Assembly (NCBI GenBank): GCA_020796225.1 | Contig: CM036774.1 | Span: 27,866,791-27,930,790 of the forward strand | Direction of reading: 5' to 3' | Origin: Arion vulgaris | Lineage: Eukaryota; Mollusca; Gastropoda; Stylommatophora; Arionidae | Length of the DNA stretch: 64,000 nucleotides | Shown: positions 40,701-52,654 of the stretch, piece by piece | Numbering within the stretch: position 1 is the first letter of the stretch | Layout: every line of letters starts with the position of its first letter | Translations under genes and position numbers: made by a program | The notes under the pieces: model-generated | The model's input: only the letters and a program-made list of their open reading frames with translations | What the model was told of the DNA's origin: nothing | Databases searched by the model: none

Positions 40701-42160
40701 ATAATCTCTGTCTATCCTTGTCATGCTATATACCTACTCAACACCCATAATCTTTCTCACTCGTTAGCTATTCTCCACAACAACATAATCTTGTCCACTC
40801 TATCTACCCTACCTACACACACCTCATCTTTGTCTCATTCCTTGCTACTCTTCTACCACACACACAACATAATCTTTCTCACCCTGTGTACTACTCCACC
40901 CCACATAATCTTGTCTCACCTCGTGCTACCTACCACCACACACATACCACATAATCTTGTCTCACCCGTGCTACCTACCACAACATTACCTCATAATCTT
41001 GTCTCACCCTGTACTACCTACCCACACACCCTCTAATCTTGTCTCACCCATGCCCCTACCCACACTACCATAATCTGTCTCACCCATGACTACCTACCCA
41101 CCATACCCACTAATCTTGTCTCACCGTGCTAACCTACCTACCACACACACCACCTAATCTTGTCTCACCTGTGCTACCTACCTACCACACACACCATAAT
41201 CTTGTCTCACCCATGCTACCTACCTACCTACACACAACTCACATAATCTTGTCTCACCCCGTGCTACCTACCACACATACCCACATAATCTTGTCTCCCC
41301 CGTACTACCTACCTACCACCTACCTACCACACACATCCCACATAATCTTGTCTCACCCCATGCTACCTACCTACCCACACACACCCATAATCTTGTCTCA
41401 CCCCATGCCACCACTACCTACCTACCTACCTACCCACACACACCCACATAATCTTGTCTCACCCCGTGCTACCTACCCACACATACCCACATAATCTTGC
41501 CTTATCCCGTGCTACCTACCCACACACACCCACATAATATTGTCTCACCCCATGCTACCTACCTACCTACCCACACACACCCACATAATCTTGTCTCACC
41601 CCATGCTACCTACCCACACACACCACCTAATCTTTGTCTCACCCGTGCTAGCTACCTACACACACCCACATAATCTTGTCTCACCCCGTGCTAGCTATCC
41701 ACACACACCCACATAATCTTGTCTCACCCCGTGCTAGCTACCTACACACACACACACGCACATAATCTTGTCTCACCCCTGTCTTACCTACCCACACAAC
41801 CCACATAATCTTGCTATCTCTCACCCACACCCACATAATCTTGTCTCACCTCACACACACTACCACATAATCTTGTCTCACCCCGTGCTAGCTACCTACC
41901 TACCCACACACACCCACATAATCTTGTCTCACCCCGTGCTACACATACCTACCACAAAACCCACATAATCTTGTCTCACCCCTGCTACACCTACCCACAC
42001 ACACCCACATAATCTTGTCTCACCCCGTGCTACCTACCTACCCACACATACCCACATAATCTTGTCTCACCCAGTGCTACTACTACCCACACATACCCAC
42101 ATAATCTTGTCTCACCCCGTGCTACCTACCCACACATACCCACATAATCTTGCCTCATCT
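40701..42160. repeat. about 45-bp minisatellite, about 32 copies
   Basis: The unit contains cccacataatcttgtctcac then cccgtgctacctacc. Copies near 41450-42150 are regular; 40700-41400 is indel-rich. Resulting His/Pro/Thr frames are artefacts. Confidence 0.93.
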
Positions 42161-42545
42161 CATTTCTAGATAGTTTGCTATGTAATTGTTTTTGTTTGGG
42201 TAAACCACAATGACGTAATCCGCACCAAGGCCGGTGACTCACGCACACAGTCACTTTTATATTTTGATCTATTTACGTCCCTTGACATAGATTTTGTCCT
42301 CCATTCATCATGTACCTTCTTTCCAGCCACTTTTACGAACTTCTAACAGGGAGGGATAAGCGTGTGAGAAATCACTGGTAGAGCACACATATCGATGACA
42401 CATACTCGTGTAGTTCCTCATGTCGCAGTAATCAGGTGCAATAACTAGGTTAGCCGCACGACGGCAAGTAGGAAATCTAACAAACATTGGCGATATGAGC
42501 TGTCTTGTAACTTCTCATTTCTAATAATTATTCAAATATATATTA
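42161..42545. other. single-copy spacer, nothing recognised
   Basis: No coding exon, RNA gene or transposon identified. Confidence 0.4.
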
Positions 42546-42768
42546 CACATGTAATTTGATGTTTACAGGGAACACATGTGTCAAATAAATATTACACACG
42601 TAATATAATGTTTACATGGAGGGAACACGTGTCATATAAATTCTACATACGTAATATAATGTTTACATGGAGTGAACACATGTGTCAAATAAATACTACA
42701 TACGTAATATAATGTTTACATGGTGTGAACACATGTGTCAAATAAATACTACATACGTAACTTTCTTG
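42546..42768. repeat. about 53-bp minisatellite, about 4 copies
   Basis: The unit contains tacatacgtaatataatgtt, tacatggag and gaacacatgtgtcaaata. Confidence 0.9.
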
Positions 42769-42791
42769 TTTTTTTTTCTTGAAGAATTGTA

Positions 42792-43022
42792 CTTTCAGTG
42801 TCCGCTCTCAGTCATCTTCTCACTGTACTCTATAAGTCAAACTTTCAGTGTCCGCTCTCAGTCATCTTCTCACTGTACTCTCTAAGTCAAACTTTCATTG
42901 TCCGCTCTCAGTCACCTTCTCACTGTACTCTCTAAGTCAAACTTTCAGTGTCCGCTCTCAGTCATCTTCTCACTGTACTCTCTAAGTCAAACTTTCAGTG
43001 TCCGCTCTCAGTCATCTTCTCA
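42792..43022. repeat. 50-bp minisatellite, about 5 copies
   Basis: The unit contains aactttcagtgtccgctctc then agtcatcttctcactgta. Confidence 0.93.
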
Positions 43023-43415
43023 CTATGTTATGATTGTAAAGTTATGAGATTGACACTCACCTTCACGCTGTTATGATTTTAAAGTTGTGACATCGACAGT
43101 GCAATACCTTCTCTCTCATATGTTATGATCGTAAAGTTGTGAGATTGCATTCACCGTTCTCCCATGTTATGATTGTAAAGCTGTGAGATTGACATTCACC
43201 GTCTCTCTATGTTATGATCGTAAAGTTGTGAGATTGACATTCACCGTCTCTCTATGTTATGATTGTAAAGCTGATAGATTGACAGCCATCTTCTCTCTAT
43301 GTTATGATTGTAAAGTTGTGAGACTGACACTCACCTTCTCTCAATGTTATGATTGTAAAGTTGTGAGATTGACAGTCCAAGACCTTCTCTCTATGTTATG
43401 ATTGTAAAGTTGTGA
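43022..43415. repeat. about 45-bp minisatellite, about 8 copies
   Basis: The unit contains tgttatgattgtaaagttgt then gagattgaca. It passes directly into the next array. Confidence 0.9.
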
Positions 43416-43612
43416 GCTTGACAGTCACGTTTCAAGTCGCGCAACTGCTACAGTTGTTACGATCGACAGTCATGTTTCAAGTCGCGCAACTGCTACAGTT
43501 GTTACGATCGACAGTCACGTTTCAAGTTGCGCAACTGCTACCGTTGTTACGATCGACAGTCACGTTTCAAGTCGCGCAACTGCTACAGTGGTTACGATCG
43601 ACAGAAACTGTT
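43415..43612. repeat. 45-bp GC-richer minisatellite, about 4 copies
   Basis: The unit contains tttcaagtcgcgcaactgct, acagttgtt and acgatcgacagtca. The gacagtca part is shared with the preceding array, so one may derive from the other. Confidence 0.93.
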
Positions 43613-44470
43613 GACGAGCAAGGGCGACGACTGGGCAAGCACGCTTACTGAGATAATGAAAGGGAGGGAATGATGAGAGAAATAACAAAGGAGAACAGAG
43701 AGAATGAAAGTAATAAGGGAGCAAGAAGAGAACCACTTAACAAGACGTCATGACTGGAAGGTTACACGTTCTGTAAGATGCGGTGTCCTGGTGGTGGCAC
43801 ATATATGAAAGCCTGTGAGTATGTGTAGACAAGGTGAGGGTCGGGAAGAGAGAGAATCTGTGGGGTGTAAGGCCGGCGGCTGGAAGAGAATCATTTAACG
43901 ATGCTATGAGATATCGATCACAGACACGTTGCTATAGCGACATTGACGCAGTTTGGCCATATTTAGAAGTGGCATCGATCGATGGTGTTAGGAAGGGCAT
44001 GTGTACCGCTCAGGCATATTTCACAGCACTATTTTACTTCCTCTCATTTATGTATCACCTCGCTCCTCCAACTTATTTACTCATTTATCATCCGCACTTG
44101 TTTCACCATGCAATACCCCTTACATTTTCATCTCCATACATCCCACTTTATTTTATGACTCTAGTGCCGACCGACTGCGCCGTAGATAGCAAACATTGCT
44201 CATGAAGAAGACCCTTTATTGGAGTATCACTTCCAGACCTGAGTTGCCGGTTGGCCTTATGGTCTATTTTTATTTTAACTGTTCATTATTTTATTTTATT
44301 TGGTTGAAATTGTTATTTTAATGCGTGTTTTCTCATCATTTCATGATGTATCATTTGGATGTCATTGGAAATCTTGTCTATAGTAATTATTGCATACATA
44401 ATTATGGAGTATTACGTGCTGTTTCTCGATGGTAAATATTACATTTGACCAGCAGTGATGTAAACGTAAC
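43613..44470. other. unassigned region with a 123-codon frame
   Basis: A frame at 43834-44205 has ordinary composition in its first half (43834-44030) but no motif I recognise and no convincing splice sites. The rest is T-rich. Function unknown and coding status doubtful. Confidence 0.3.
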
Positions 44471-44474
44471 ACAC

Positions 44475-44685
44475 TTGGGGACGTCCCCGATACTTTTATG
44501 TGCAGGCAGGGCGCATTTGGATGTCCCGATATTTTTGTGTGCAGACATGGCGCACTTGGATGTCCCCGATACTGCTGTGTGCAGGTAGGGTGCACTTGGA
44601 TGTCCCCGATACTACGGTGTGCAGGCAGGGCGCACTTGGATGTCCCCGACACTTTTATGTGCAGGCAGGGCGCGCATTGTCTCAC
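44475..44685. repeat. 40-bp GC-rich minisatellite, 5 copies
   Basis: The unit contains acttggatgtccccgatact then tgtgcaggcagggcg. It is more GC-rich than most arrays here. Confidence 0.92.
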
Positions 44686-44799
44686 AAAATGACAGTAATT
44701 ATTTCGTTACAAAATGTCTGTTATTTAACATTAATTTTCTTGTGTCTATGTAAACAAAACCTATCACAACCTGACTCTATTGCAGTTCAGTTGATAATA

Positions 44800-45035
44800 A
44801 TTATACTCATGATATAGATAATAATTAGTCAATCACTGATATAGATAATAATTAGTCACTCACTGATATAGATAATAAATAGTCACTCACTGATATAGAT
44901 AATAATTAGTCACTCACTGATATAGATAATAATTAGTCAATCACTGATATAGATAATAATTAGTCACTCACTGATATAGATAATAATTAGTCACTCACTG
45001 ATATAGATAATAATTAGTCACTCACTGTATAGATA
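44800..45035. repeat. 27-bp minisatellite, about 8 copies
   Basis: The unit is tgatatagataataattagt then cactcac. Confidence 0.95.
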
Positions 45036-45099
45036 ATATATGTCCCACCCCACCCCACCTCCGCCCTCATATATTACAATAATAAAAATAATTCCTCTC

Positions 45100-45460
45100 G
45101 TACCGTTATACATTACATAGGGCGTGCAAGCAATTTATCCATGCCGCTCTATCCTGGGCAACTCGCTCAATCTCTTCCATGGTACTGAGACCGATATTTC
45201 TTGCCTCTCTCAGCAAAGTTCGTTTCAGGGTCTCCTTAGGTCCTCTCTTTCTTGAACCCTTTGCGTCCCACTTCAATGCCTGCTTTGATATTCGTTGATC
45301 ATTTCTTCTCAAGGTGCGTCCAACATATCTCCATCTTCTCTTTCTTATAACAGTTGTTACTAGTGATTGACCAGCCATTTCTCTGATTTCATCACTTCTC
45401 CTGAATTCGTTCCATTTTATATTCATTATTTTCGCAGACATCTATTTTCAAATACACTCA
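45100..45460 (-). mobile_element. LINE C-terminal fragment (family X)
   Basis: The minus strand frame is open for 111 codons: I-M-N-I-K-W-N-E-F-R-R, I-R-E-M-A-G-Q, R-R-W-R-Y-V-G-R-T-L-R-R, K-G-S-R-K-R-G-P-K-E-T and V-A-Q-D-R-A-A-W-I-N-C. It is the same family as 4195-4862 and better preserved, with a single copy of the segment that is triplicated there. Confidence 0.85.
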
Positions 45461-46228
45461 ACTTACTTTCTATATTACTGTCTCATATATTGCTGTCAGT
45501 TAATGTATCGTAGTTCGTTAATCAATATATTAAAAGCAAAGTTAAACCACATATCTTCCATGAACTGGTTTAGAATGAAGCTCTCGTGTGTCAAATGTAT
45601 GTAATAGTTGACGAACAGGACGTGCACATTCCTCTTTTGATCTCAGAGATTTGCTGACATGCTGACATGCAGTCATCTTTAGATATGCTTCCGGTGCCGA
45701 TGGCAAAACCAAATATGGTGTCTCCGCAGGATCTAACTATTAATGATGACGATTCGTGTAACTGTTGTCAGCAGATAATACATTCCACATACCTCAGGAG
45801 ATATTTTGTTATTGTGTTCTCTTTGACATCATCGCGAACTGGCCTCATATTAGACCAATAAGTTGTATGCTATTTTTAGAGTTTCTATACGTGTAGGAAA
45901 CAAATCACTCTTACTGGACATAAGTGATCATGAGAATTGTATAACGCAGACATAGACGATTCGATAACATGGGCACGGTAAGTTGATTATGCGACCTTCG
46001 GGTAACGATCTCGTGTCCATAATAATAACAGTAATAGACATCATGTTAAGAACTATGCCACTGACTATTGTGCAATTTAATTAGCGAATGTGTTACTTTA
46101 TCGTAGTATTTAATGTCAATGTGATGATGTGTGGAAGGTGTTGCCTCCGGTACTATATAGTTATTTTATGACTACACAACTGCAATATTTGTTGTCTTAG
46201 CGTATAACCGAATTAGTACATTGATATT
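45461..46228. other. single-copy spacer
   Basis: No feature recognised. A 64-codon frame at 45667-45861 has no family resemblance or splice support. Confidence 0.35.
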
Positions 46229-46402
46229 TGACTGATGTATCTTGTTTTAACGGTCTGTCGTCAGCTAATCCACATAGTAAATGCTTGATGTGTCGTGTTT
46301 TAACGGTCTGTCGTCAGCTAATCCATATAGTAAATGCTTGATGTGTCTTGTTTTAACGGTCTGTCGTCAGCTAATCCATATAGTAAATGCTTGATGTGTT
46401 CA
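46229..46402. repeat. 53-bp tandem repeat, 3 copies
   Basis: The unit contains ttgttttaacggtctgtcgt then cagctaatccatatag. Confidence 0.93.
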
Positions 46403-46424
46403 TTAGATTTCCAATCTTTGTATG

Positions 46425-47008
46425 GGCATCTAGCAGGGACATCTAGCAGCTTGTAGAACATTGTATGGACATCTAGCAGGGACATCTAGCAGCTTGTAGA
46501 TCATTGTATGGAATCTGCAGGGACATCTAGCAGGGACATCTACTTGTAGATCATTGTAGGACATCTAGAGGACATCTAGCAGGGACATCTAGTAGCTTGT
46601 AGATCATTGTATGGACATCTAGCAGGGGTCATCTAGCAGGGACATCTAGCAGCTTGTAGATCATTGTATGGACATCTAGCAGGGACATCTAGTAGCTTGT
46701 AGAACATTGTATGGACATCTAGCAGGGGCATCTAGCAGGGACATCTAGCAGGGACATCTAGCAGGGACATCTAGTAGCTTGTGGAACATTGTATGGGCAT
46801 CTAGCAGGGACATCTAGCAGCTAGTAGAACATTGTATGGACATCTAGCAGGGACATCTAGCAGTTTGTAGAACATTGTATGGACATCTAGCATGGACATC
46901 TAGCAGGGGCATCTAGCATGGACATCTAGCAGTTTGTAGAACATTACATGGACATCTAGCAGTTTGTAGAACATTGTATGGACATCTAGCAGGGCATCTA
47001 GCAGTTTG
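46425..47008. repeat. nested array: 13-bp acatctagcaggg units within a 35-45-bp unit
   Basis: acatctagcaggg is repeated one to four times between copies of tagcttgtagaacattgtat. Two levels of repetition are visible. Confidence 0.92.
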
Positions 47009-47430
47009 TAGATGATTGTCTTGCTCTGTAGGCTCACGTGTTCAACAGTTCTTGCAACTAAAAAGTGTGTGCGTGTTGCTGTTGTGCGCACATCCAGGCT
47101 GCAGTATCGGATCGATATGCACAATAACAGCGGCAAGCACTATCGTCTGCCCGTATCGACTAAAACGACGACCGATAGATTCCTTTGGTGGCAGCAACCA
47201 CGCTTGCTACACGCTTGCAACAACTGAATGCGTAGCGGATTGTCCAAGCGAAGGTCAGTGTTATGTCTCAGGAGACGCGGGGGTAGATTGGGTTCGTACA
47301 TTTGTCTGTATGTATATTCGTTCACAACTCAAACCCGATTTAATGCTATATCTATTTTACAGACATGTGTTCGTACATTTGTGTGTCGCGTGTGTGTGCG
47401 CGTAAGTATATTACGTCAAGAGTAGTTAAC
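47009..47430. other. unassigned single-copy region, slightly higher GC
   Basis: Open frames exist on both strands (47016-47405 plus; 47140-47325 minus), but neither matches a family I know and no splice pattern supports them. Confidence 0.3.
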
Positions 47431-47640
47431 TTACCGATGTGATACCGTGCCGTTGGGATACCTTACCGTTGTCAGATCTTACCGTGGCGATATCTAATCG
47501 TTGTGATACCTAACCGTTTGTAGTATATTCCTATTGTGATCTAATCGTTGTGATACCTAATCGTTTGTAGTATATTCCTATTGTGATCTAATCGTTGTGT
47601 ACCTAATTGTGTGATATAACCACTTGTTGTGACATCTCAC
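47430..47640. repeat. degenerate repeats around tgatacctaatcgtt
   Basis: gtttgtagtatattcctatt occurs twice (about 47517 and 47564) amid shorter cctaatcgttgtgat copies. Confidence 0.75.
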
Positions 47641-47984
47641 CGCTTGGATGCTTTACTATTGTTCGACCTTGCTGTCGTGGTACCTATCTCTTTATACACA
47701 ATCTGTTAATATGGAAACTGTTTCTTACTGGTACTATATTCAATGGAAGACGACAATACAGTTTTCCAACATGATCTTTAGACAATGTGACAAGATCTAT
47801 TTCAATGTGAAGTTTTGTGATGTAATCTAGCTATCGTTTTTGTTGACTTGTGCCTGGCACTCGTATTAGCACGTCGTGAACATGTCAGCATGTCTATTAC
47901 TCAGGGTAGACCTTCAGCCATCTTGACCGGCACCTATCATTTGTTCAATATTCTCACGTGACTGATTTGTTGAGATGTTACTCA

Positions 47985-48228
47985 GATTTAAATAACCATG
48001 ACAAGTTGTGTGGTTTGACATCTAGTATTATCATATGATATCTCACTGTGATTGAAACAACCATGACAAGTTGTATGGTTGATATCTAGTATTATCATAT
48101 GATATCTCACTGTGATTGGAACAACCATGACAAGCTGTGTGGTTGACATCTAGTATTATCATATGATATCTCACTGTGATTGGAACAACCATGACAAGCT
48201 GTGTGGTTGACATCTAGTATTATCAGAT
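47985..48228. repeat. 64-bp minisatellite, about 4 copies
   Basis: The unit contains aaccatgacaagttgtgtgg and tctagtattatcatatgata, the latter including atcatatgat, a 10-bp palindrome. Confidence 0.93.
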
Positions 48229-48334
48229 CATTCACCAAAATGATATTATTTATAAGTACCAAGGGTAAGTTTTAGGTAGAAAAAGCTAGTTTGTTTACGA
48301 TGTTACTCTCCACAATTGATATGTATTCTAAACC

Positions 48335-49165
48335 TGGGCATGTAGCAAACTTGTTATCGACATCACACAATTTAAACTCGGGTATGTGTTGAAACTTGTT
48401 ATCACCACATCACAAAATTTAAACTCTGTATGGTGCAACTTTTATCACACATCACACAATTTAAACTCTGGCATGTGTTGCAAACTTGTTATCACACATC
48501 ACACAATTTAAACTCTGTATATGTAAACTTGTTATCACCACATCACACAATTTAAACTCTGGGTATATGTTGCAGCAAACTTGTTATCACCACATCACAA
48601 TTTAACTCTGATGTAAACTTGTATCGCACATCACACAATTTAAACTCTGGGCATGTGTTGCAAACTTGTTATCACCACATCACACAATTTAAACTCTGGG
48701 CATGTGTTGCAAACTTGTTATCACCACATCACACAATTTAAACTCTGGGTATATGTTGCACAATTGTTATCACCACATCACACAATTTAAACTCTGGGTA
48801 TGTGTTGCAAACTTGTTATCACCACATCACACAATTTAAACTCTGGGCATGTGTTGCAAACTTGTTATCACCACATCACACAATTTAAACTCTGGGTATG
48901 TGTTGCAAACTTGTTATCACCACATCACACAATTTAAACTCTGGGTATATGTTGCAAACTTGTTATCACCACATCACACAATTTAAACTCTGGGTATATG
49001 TTGCAAACTTGTTATCGCCACATCACACAATTTAAACTCTGGGCATGTGTTGCAAACTTGTTATCACCACATCACACAATTTAAACTCTGGGCATGTGTT
49101 GCAAACTTGTTATCACCACATCACACAATTTAAACTCTGGGTATGTGTTGCAAACTTGTTATCCC
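48335..49165. repeat. 49-bp minisatellite, about 17 copies
   Basis: The unit contains cttgttatcaccacatcaca then caatttaaactctgggta. Copies after 48640 are almost identical; earlier ones are indel-rich. Confidence 0.95.
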
Positions 49166-50560
49166 ACATCACACAATGTGTTTATTTCAAAACTTAGTTA
49201 TCGCCACATCACACAATGTGTTTCTTCTCAAAACTGTAGTTATCGCCACATCATACAATGTGTTTCTTCTCAAAACTGTAGTTATCGCCACACACACAAT
49301 GTTTTAAAACCTGAGTTATGCACATCATAATGTGTTCCAAAACTTAGTTATCGCCACATCACAATGTTTTCTTCAAAATGTAGTATCACATCATACAATG
49401 TGTTTCTTCAAAACTGTAGTTATCGCCACATCACACAATGTTTTCAAAACTGTAGTATGCACATCACATGTGTTTCTCAAACTGTAGTTATCGCCACATC
49501 ATACAATTGTTTTTCAAAACTGTGAGTTATCGCACACACAATTGTTCTTCAAACTTAGTTATCGCCACATCACACAATGTGTTTCTCAAAACTGTGTTAT
49601 CGCACATCACACAATGTGTTTCTTCTCAAACTGTATTATCGCCACATCACACAATTTGTTTCTTTCAAAACTGTAGTTATCTCCACATCACACAATGTGT
49701 TTTTTCAAACTTAGTTATCGCCACATCACACAATTGACTCTTTTTCAAACTGTAGTTATCGCCACATCATACAATGTTTTCAAAACTGTAGTTTCGCACA
49801 ACATGTGTTCAACTACCCAACATCACAATGTTTTTCAAACTGTAGTTATGCTCATCACATAATGTTTTTCAAACTGTAGTTATCGCCACATCACACAATT
49901 GTAACTTCTTTCAAACTGTGTTATCCCACATCACACAATGTGTTTTTTCAAAACTGTAGTTATCGCTACATCACACAATGTGTTTCTCAAAACTTAGTTA
50001 TCGCAGCACAAATTGTTTCCCTCATAAATTAGTTACCTACATCGACAATGTGTTTCTTCAAACTGTGTTATCGCACATCACACAATGTTTCTTCAAAACT
50101 GTGTTAGCACATAAACAATGTGTTTTCTAAAACTGTAGTTATCGCCACATCACACAATGTTTTCTTTCAAAACTGTAGTTATCGCCACATCACACAATGT
50201 GTTCTTTCAAACTGTAGTTATCGCCACATCACACAATGTGTTTTTCAAACTGTAGTTATGACATCATACAATGTGTTTCTTCTCAAAACTGTAGTTATCG
50301 CCACATCACACAATTTGTTTCTTCTCAAAACTGTAGTTATCGCCACATCACACAATTTGTGTTTTTCTCAAACTTAGTTATCGCCACATCACACAATGTG
50401 CTTTCTTTCAAAACTGTAGTTATCGCTACATCATACAAATGTGTTTCTTTCAAAACTGTAGTTATCGCCACATCACACAATTTGTTTCTTCTCAAAACTG
50501 TAGTTATCGCCACATCACACAATGTGTTTCTTCTCAAAACTGTAGTTATCGCCAAACATA
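49165..50560. repeat. 42-bp minisatellite, about 33 copies, related to the preceding array
   Basis: The unit contains actgtagttatcgccacatc, acacaatgtgtttc and ttctcaaa. It shares the gttatc-ccacatcacacaat core with the 49-bp array. 49310-50110 is irregular; 50110-50560 is regular. Confidence 0.94.
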
Positions 50561-51270
50561 GAACAGGTCGTAACCTAAAGTTTGCAGAGTTTAATCAGGC
50601 CAGTTCCAGATTATGTCATGTATTTGCTCTCCATATATGGCGCATGAAGGTCTCCGAAGACTAGCACGCGTTAAGGCGTACGGAAACCACCTTGCGATTT
50701 TCGGAGACATGCACCGAGAAGGGTCGTAACTCCTAAGTACTAACATACTGCAAACACACACCATGTTTGTGATAACGCGTCCCTAAAGACCGCTTGCTTA
50801 AATTCGACATTAGTCAGATACTTATAGCTACTCTATTAATATTTAATAGCTGTGAATACTTAACAGAATAATTACTTTATTTTTATTTTCCTTCTGAACT
50901 GGCAATGTGCGCGCACACCTAGCACGCATGGAGAATACGCCACTGAAATGTTACGAATATTATGTAGATGTCACGCTGTCAGTGTTGTATAGCAGATGAC
51001 ATAACATGTTGTATTATTATTATTATGATTATTGTAGATTAGTATAGCAACTTTTGTTGGGGAATAGTTGATGATCGTGTTTCATTTTGGAATGAATTTA
51101 TTCAGTCACGTGTTTACCTGGATATACATTACTTCGAGGTGACGTTAACTGACATTTTGCTTGAAGTGGATTGTTATCCATATTGTGTATGTCGTCATGG
51201 ATATTATCCAGTGGATATTTCTGCGTGCCTTTTTGATAGGTTGGTATTCTTGTTGGCTTTATTATATATA
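50561..51270. other. single-copy spacer with a short dispersed inverted repeat
   Basis: aggtctccgaaga (about 50648) faces ttcggagac (about 50700), suggesting a possible hairpin. No gene recognised. Confidence 0.35.
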
Positions 51271-51277
51271 TATATAT

Positions 51278-51895
51278 CTTACTTTCAATGTCTTACACTC
51301 AATGTCTTACTCTCAATGTCTTACTCTCAATGTCTTACTTTCAATGTCTTACTCTCAATGTCTTACTTTCAATGTCTTACTTTCAATGTCTTACTCTCAA
51401 TGTCTTACTTTCAATGTCTTACACTCAATGTCTTACTTTCAATGTCTTACACTCAATGTCTTACTCTCAATGTCTTACTTTCAATGTCTTACTTTCAATG
51501 TCTTACTCTCAATGTCTTACTTCTAATGTCTTACTCTCAATGTTCTTATCTTACTCAATGTCTTACTCTCAATGTCTTACTTTCAATGTCTTACTCTCAA
51601 TGTCTTACTTTCAATGTCTTACTTTCAATGTCTTACTCTCAATGTCTTACTTTCAATGTCTTACTTTCAATGTCTTACTCTCAATGTCTTACTTTCAATG
51701 TCTTACTCTCAATGTCTTACTCTCAATGTCTTACTCTCAATGTCTTACTTTCAATGTCTTACTTTCAATGTCTTACTCTCAATGTCTTACTCTCAATGTC
51801 TTACTTTCAATGTCTTACTCTCAATGTCTTACTTAATGTCTTACTCTGCAGTCTTACCTCAATGTCTTACTCTCAATGTCTTACTCTAATGTATC
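51278..51895. repeat. 14-bp minisatellite, about 44 copies
   Basis: The unit is tcttactctcaatg or tcttactttcaatg, two variants interspersed. Confidence 0.96.
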
Positions 51896-52292
51896 TCTTA
51901 CTCTGAATGTCTTCTCTCATGCTTTTGATGTATCTCTTACTCTTCGAATGTTCTTACTTAATGTCTCTACTCTGAATGTATCTCTTACTCTGAATGTATC
52001 TCTTACTCTGAGTGTATCTCTTACTCTGAGTGTATCTCTTACTCTGAATGTATCTCTTACTCTGAATGTATCTCTTACTCTGAGTGTATCTCTTACTCTG
52101 AATGTATCTCTTACTCTGAATGTATCTCTTACTCTGAATGTATCTCTTACTCTGAGTGTATCTTACTGAGGTACTACTGAATGTATCTCTTACTCTAGAT
52201 GTAATCTCTACTCTGAATGATCTTTACTTGAATGTATCTCATTACTTGAATGTAATCTTACTTGGAGATGATCTCTTATTGAGTGTATCTAG
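51895..52292. repeat. 18-bp minisatellite related to the preceding array, about 20 copies
   Basis: The unit is tatctcttactctgaatg. It adds tatc to the 14-bp unit. The 3' end (52140-52290) is irregular. Confidence 0.94.
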
Positions 52293-52425
52293 AGAGTAAT
52301 AACGAGAAGAGTGAGATAATGAGGTGAACAAAGAGATAGAAAGAGTAGAGAGTCCTATAATATGAATGTGATAAGGGAAACACTAGAGGATGTAGAGACA
52401 GTTAGTGTGATGTGACATACTGCAT

Positions 52426-52456
<31 letters not shown>

Positions 52457-52645
52457 AATGTAGATGTGAGATAAAGTTTGATACAGAAGATTGAGAGAGT
52501 AAGAGAGATAGCAAGGAATAAAAAATAGGTAGTACAAGATGAGAGAGATACATAGATGTAGCTACAGTCTTGCAAGTAGAATCATGAGAAGAAGAGAAAG
52601 AGAGAAAGTATTGCGATATGTTTGACAAGATTACAAGAGAATTGA
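52293..52645. repeat. GA-rich low-complexity sequence
   Basis: Contains (ga)n at about 52427-52450 and many gagagata words. No gene. Confidence 0.8.
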
Positions 52646-52654
52646 TAGCTAAAG

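Noticed and set aside
43834..44205. 123-codon frame as a host gene
   Set aside because: The first half has ordinary composition but no recognisable domain, splice sites or repeat-family match, so function and coding status are unsupported.
47016..47405. 129-codon frame as a secreted Cys-containing protein
   Set aside because: It shares its DNA with open frames on both strands, has no signal peptide of usual form, and ends in a TG-rich stretch. Not convincing.
51139..52169. Frames of up to 255 codons with a hydrophobic repeat
   Set aside because: They come from the 14-bp and 18-bp arrays in several phases at once. Nothing else supports coding.
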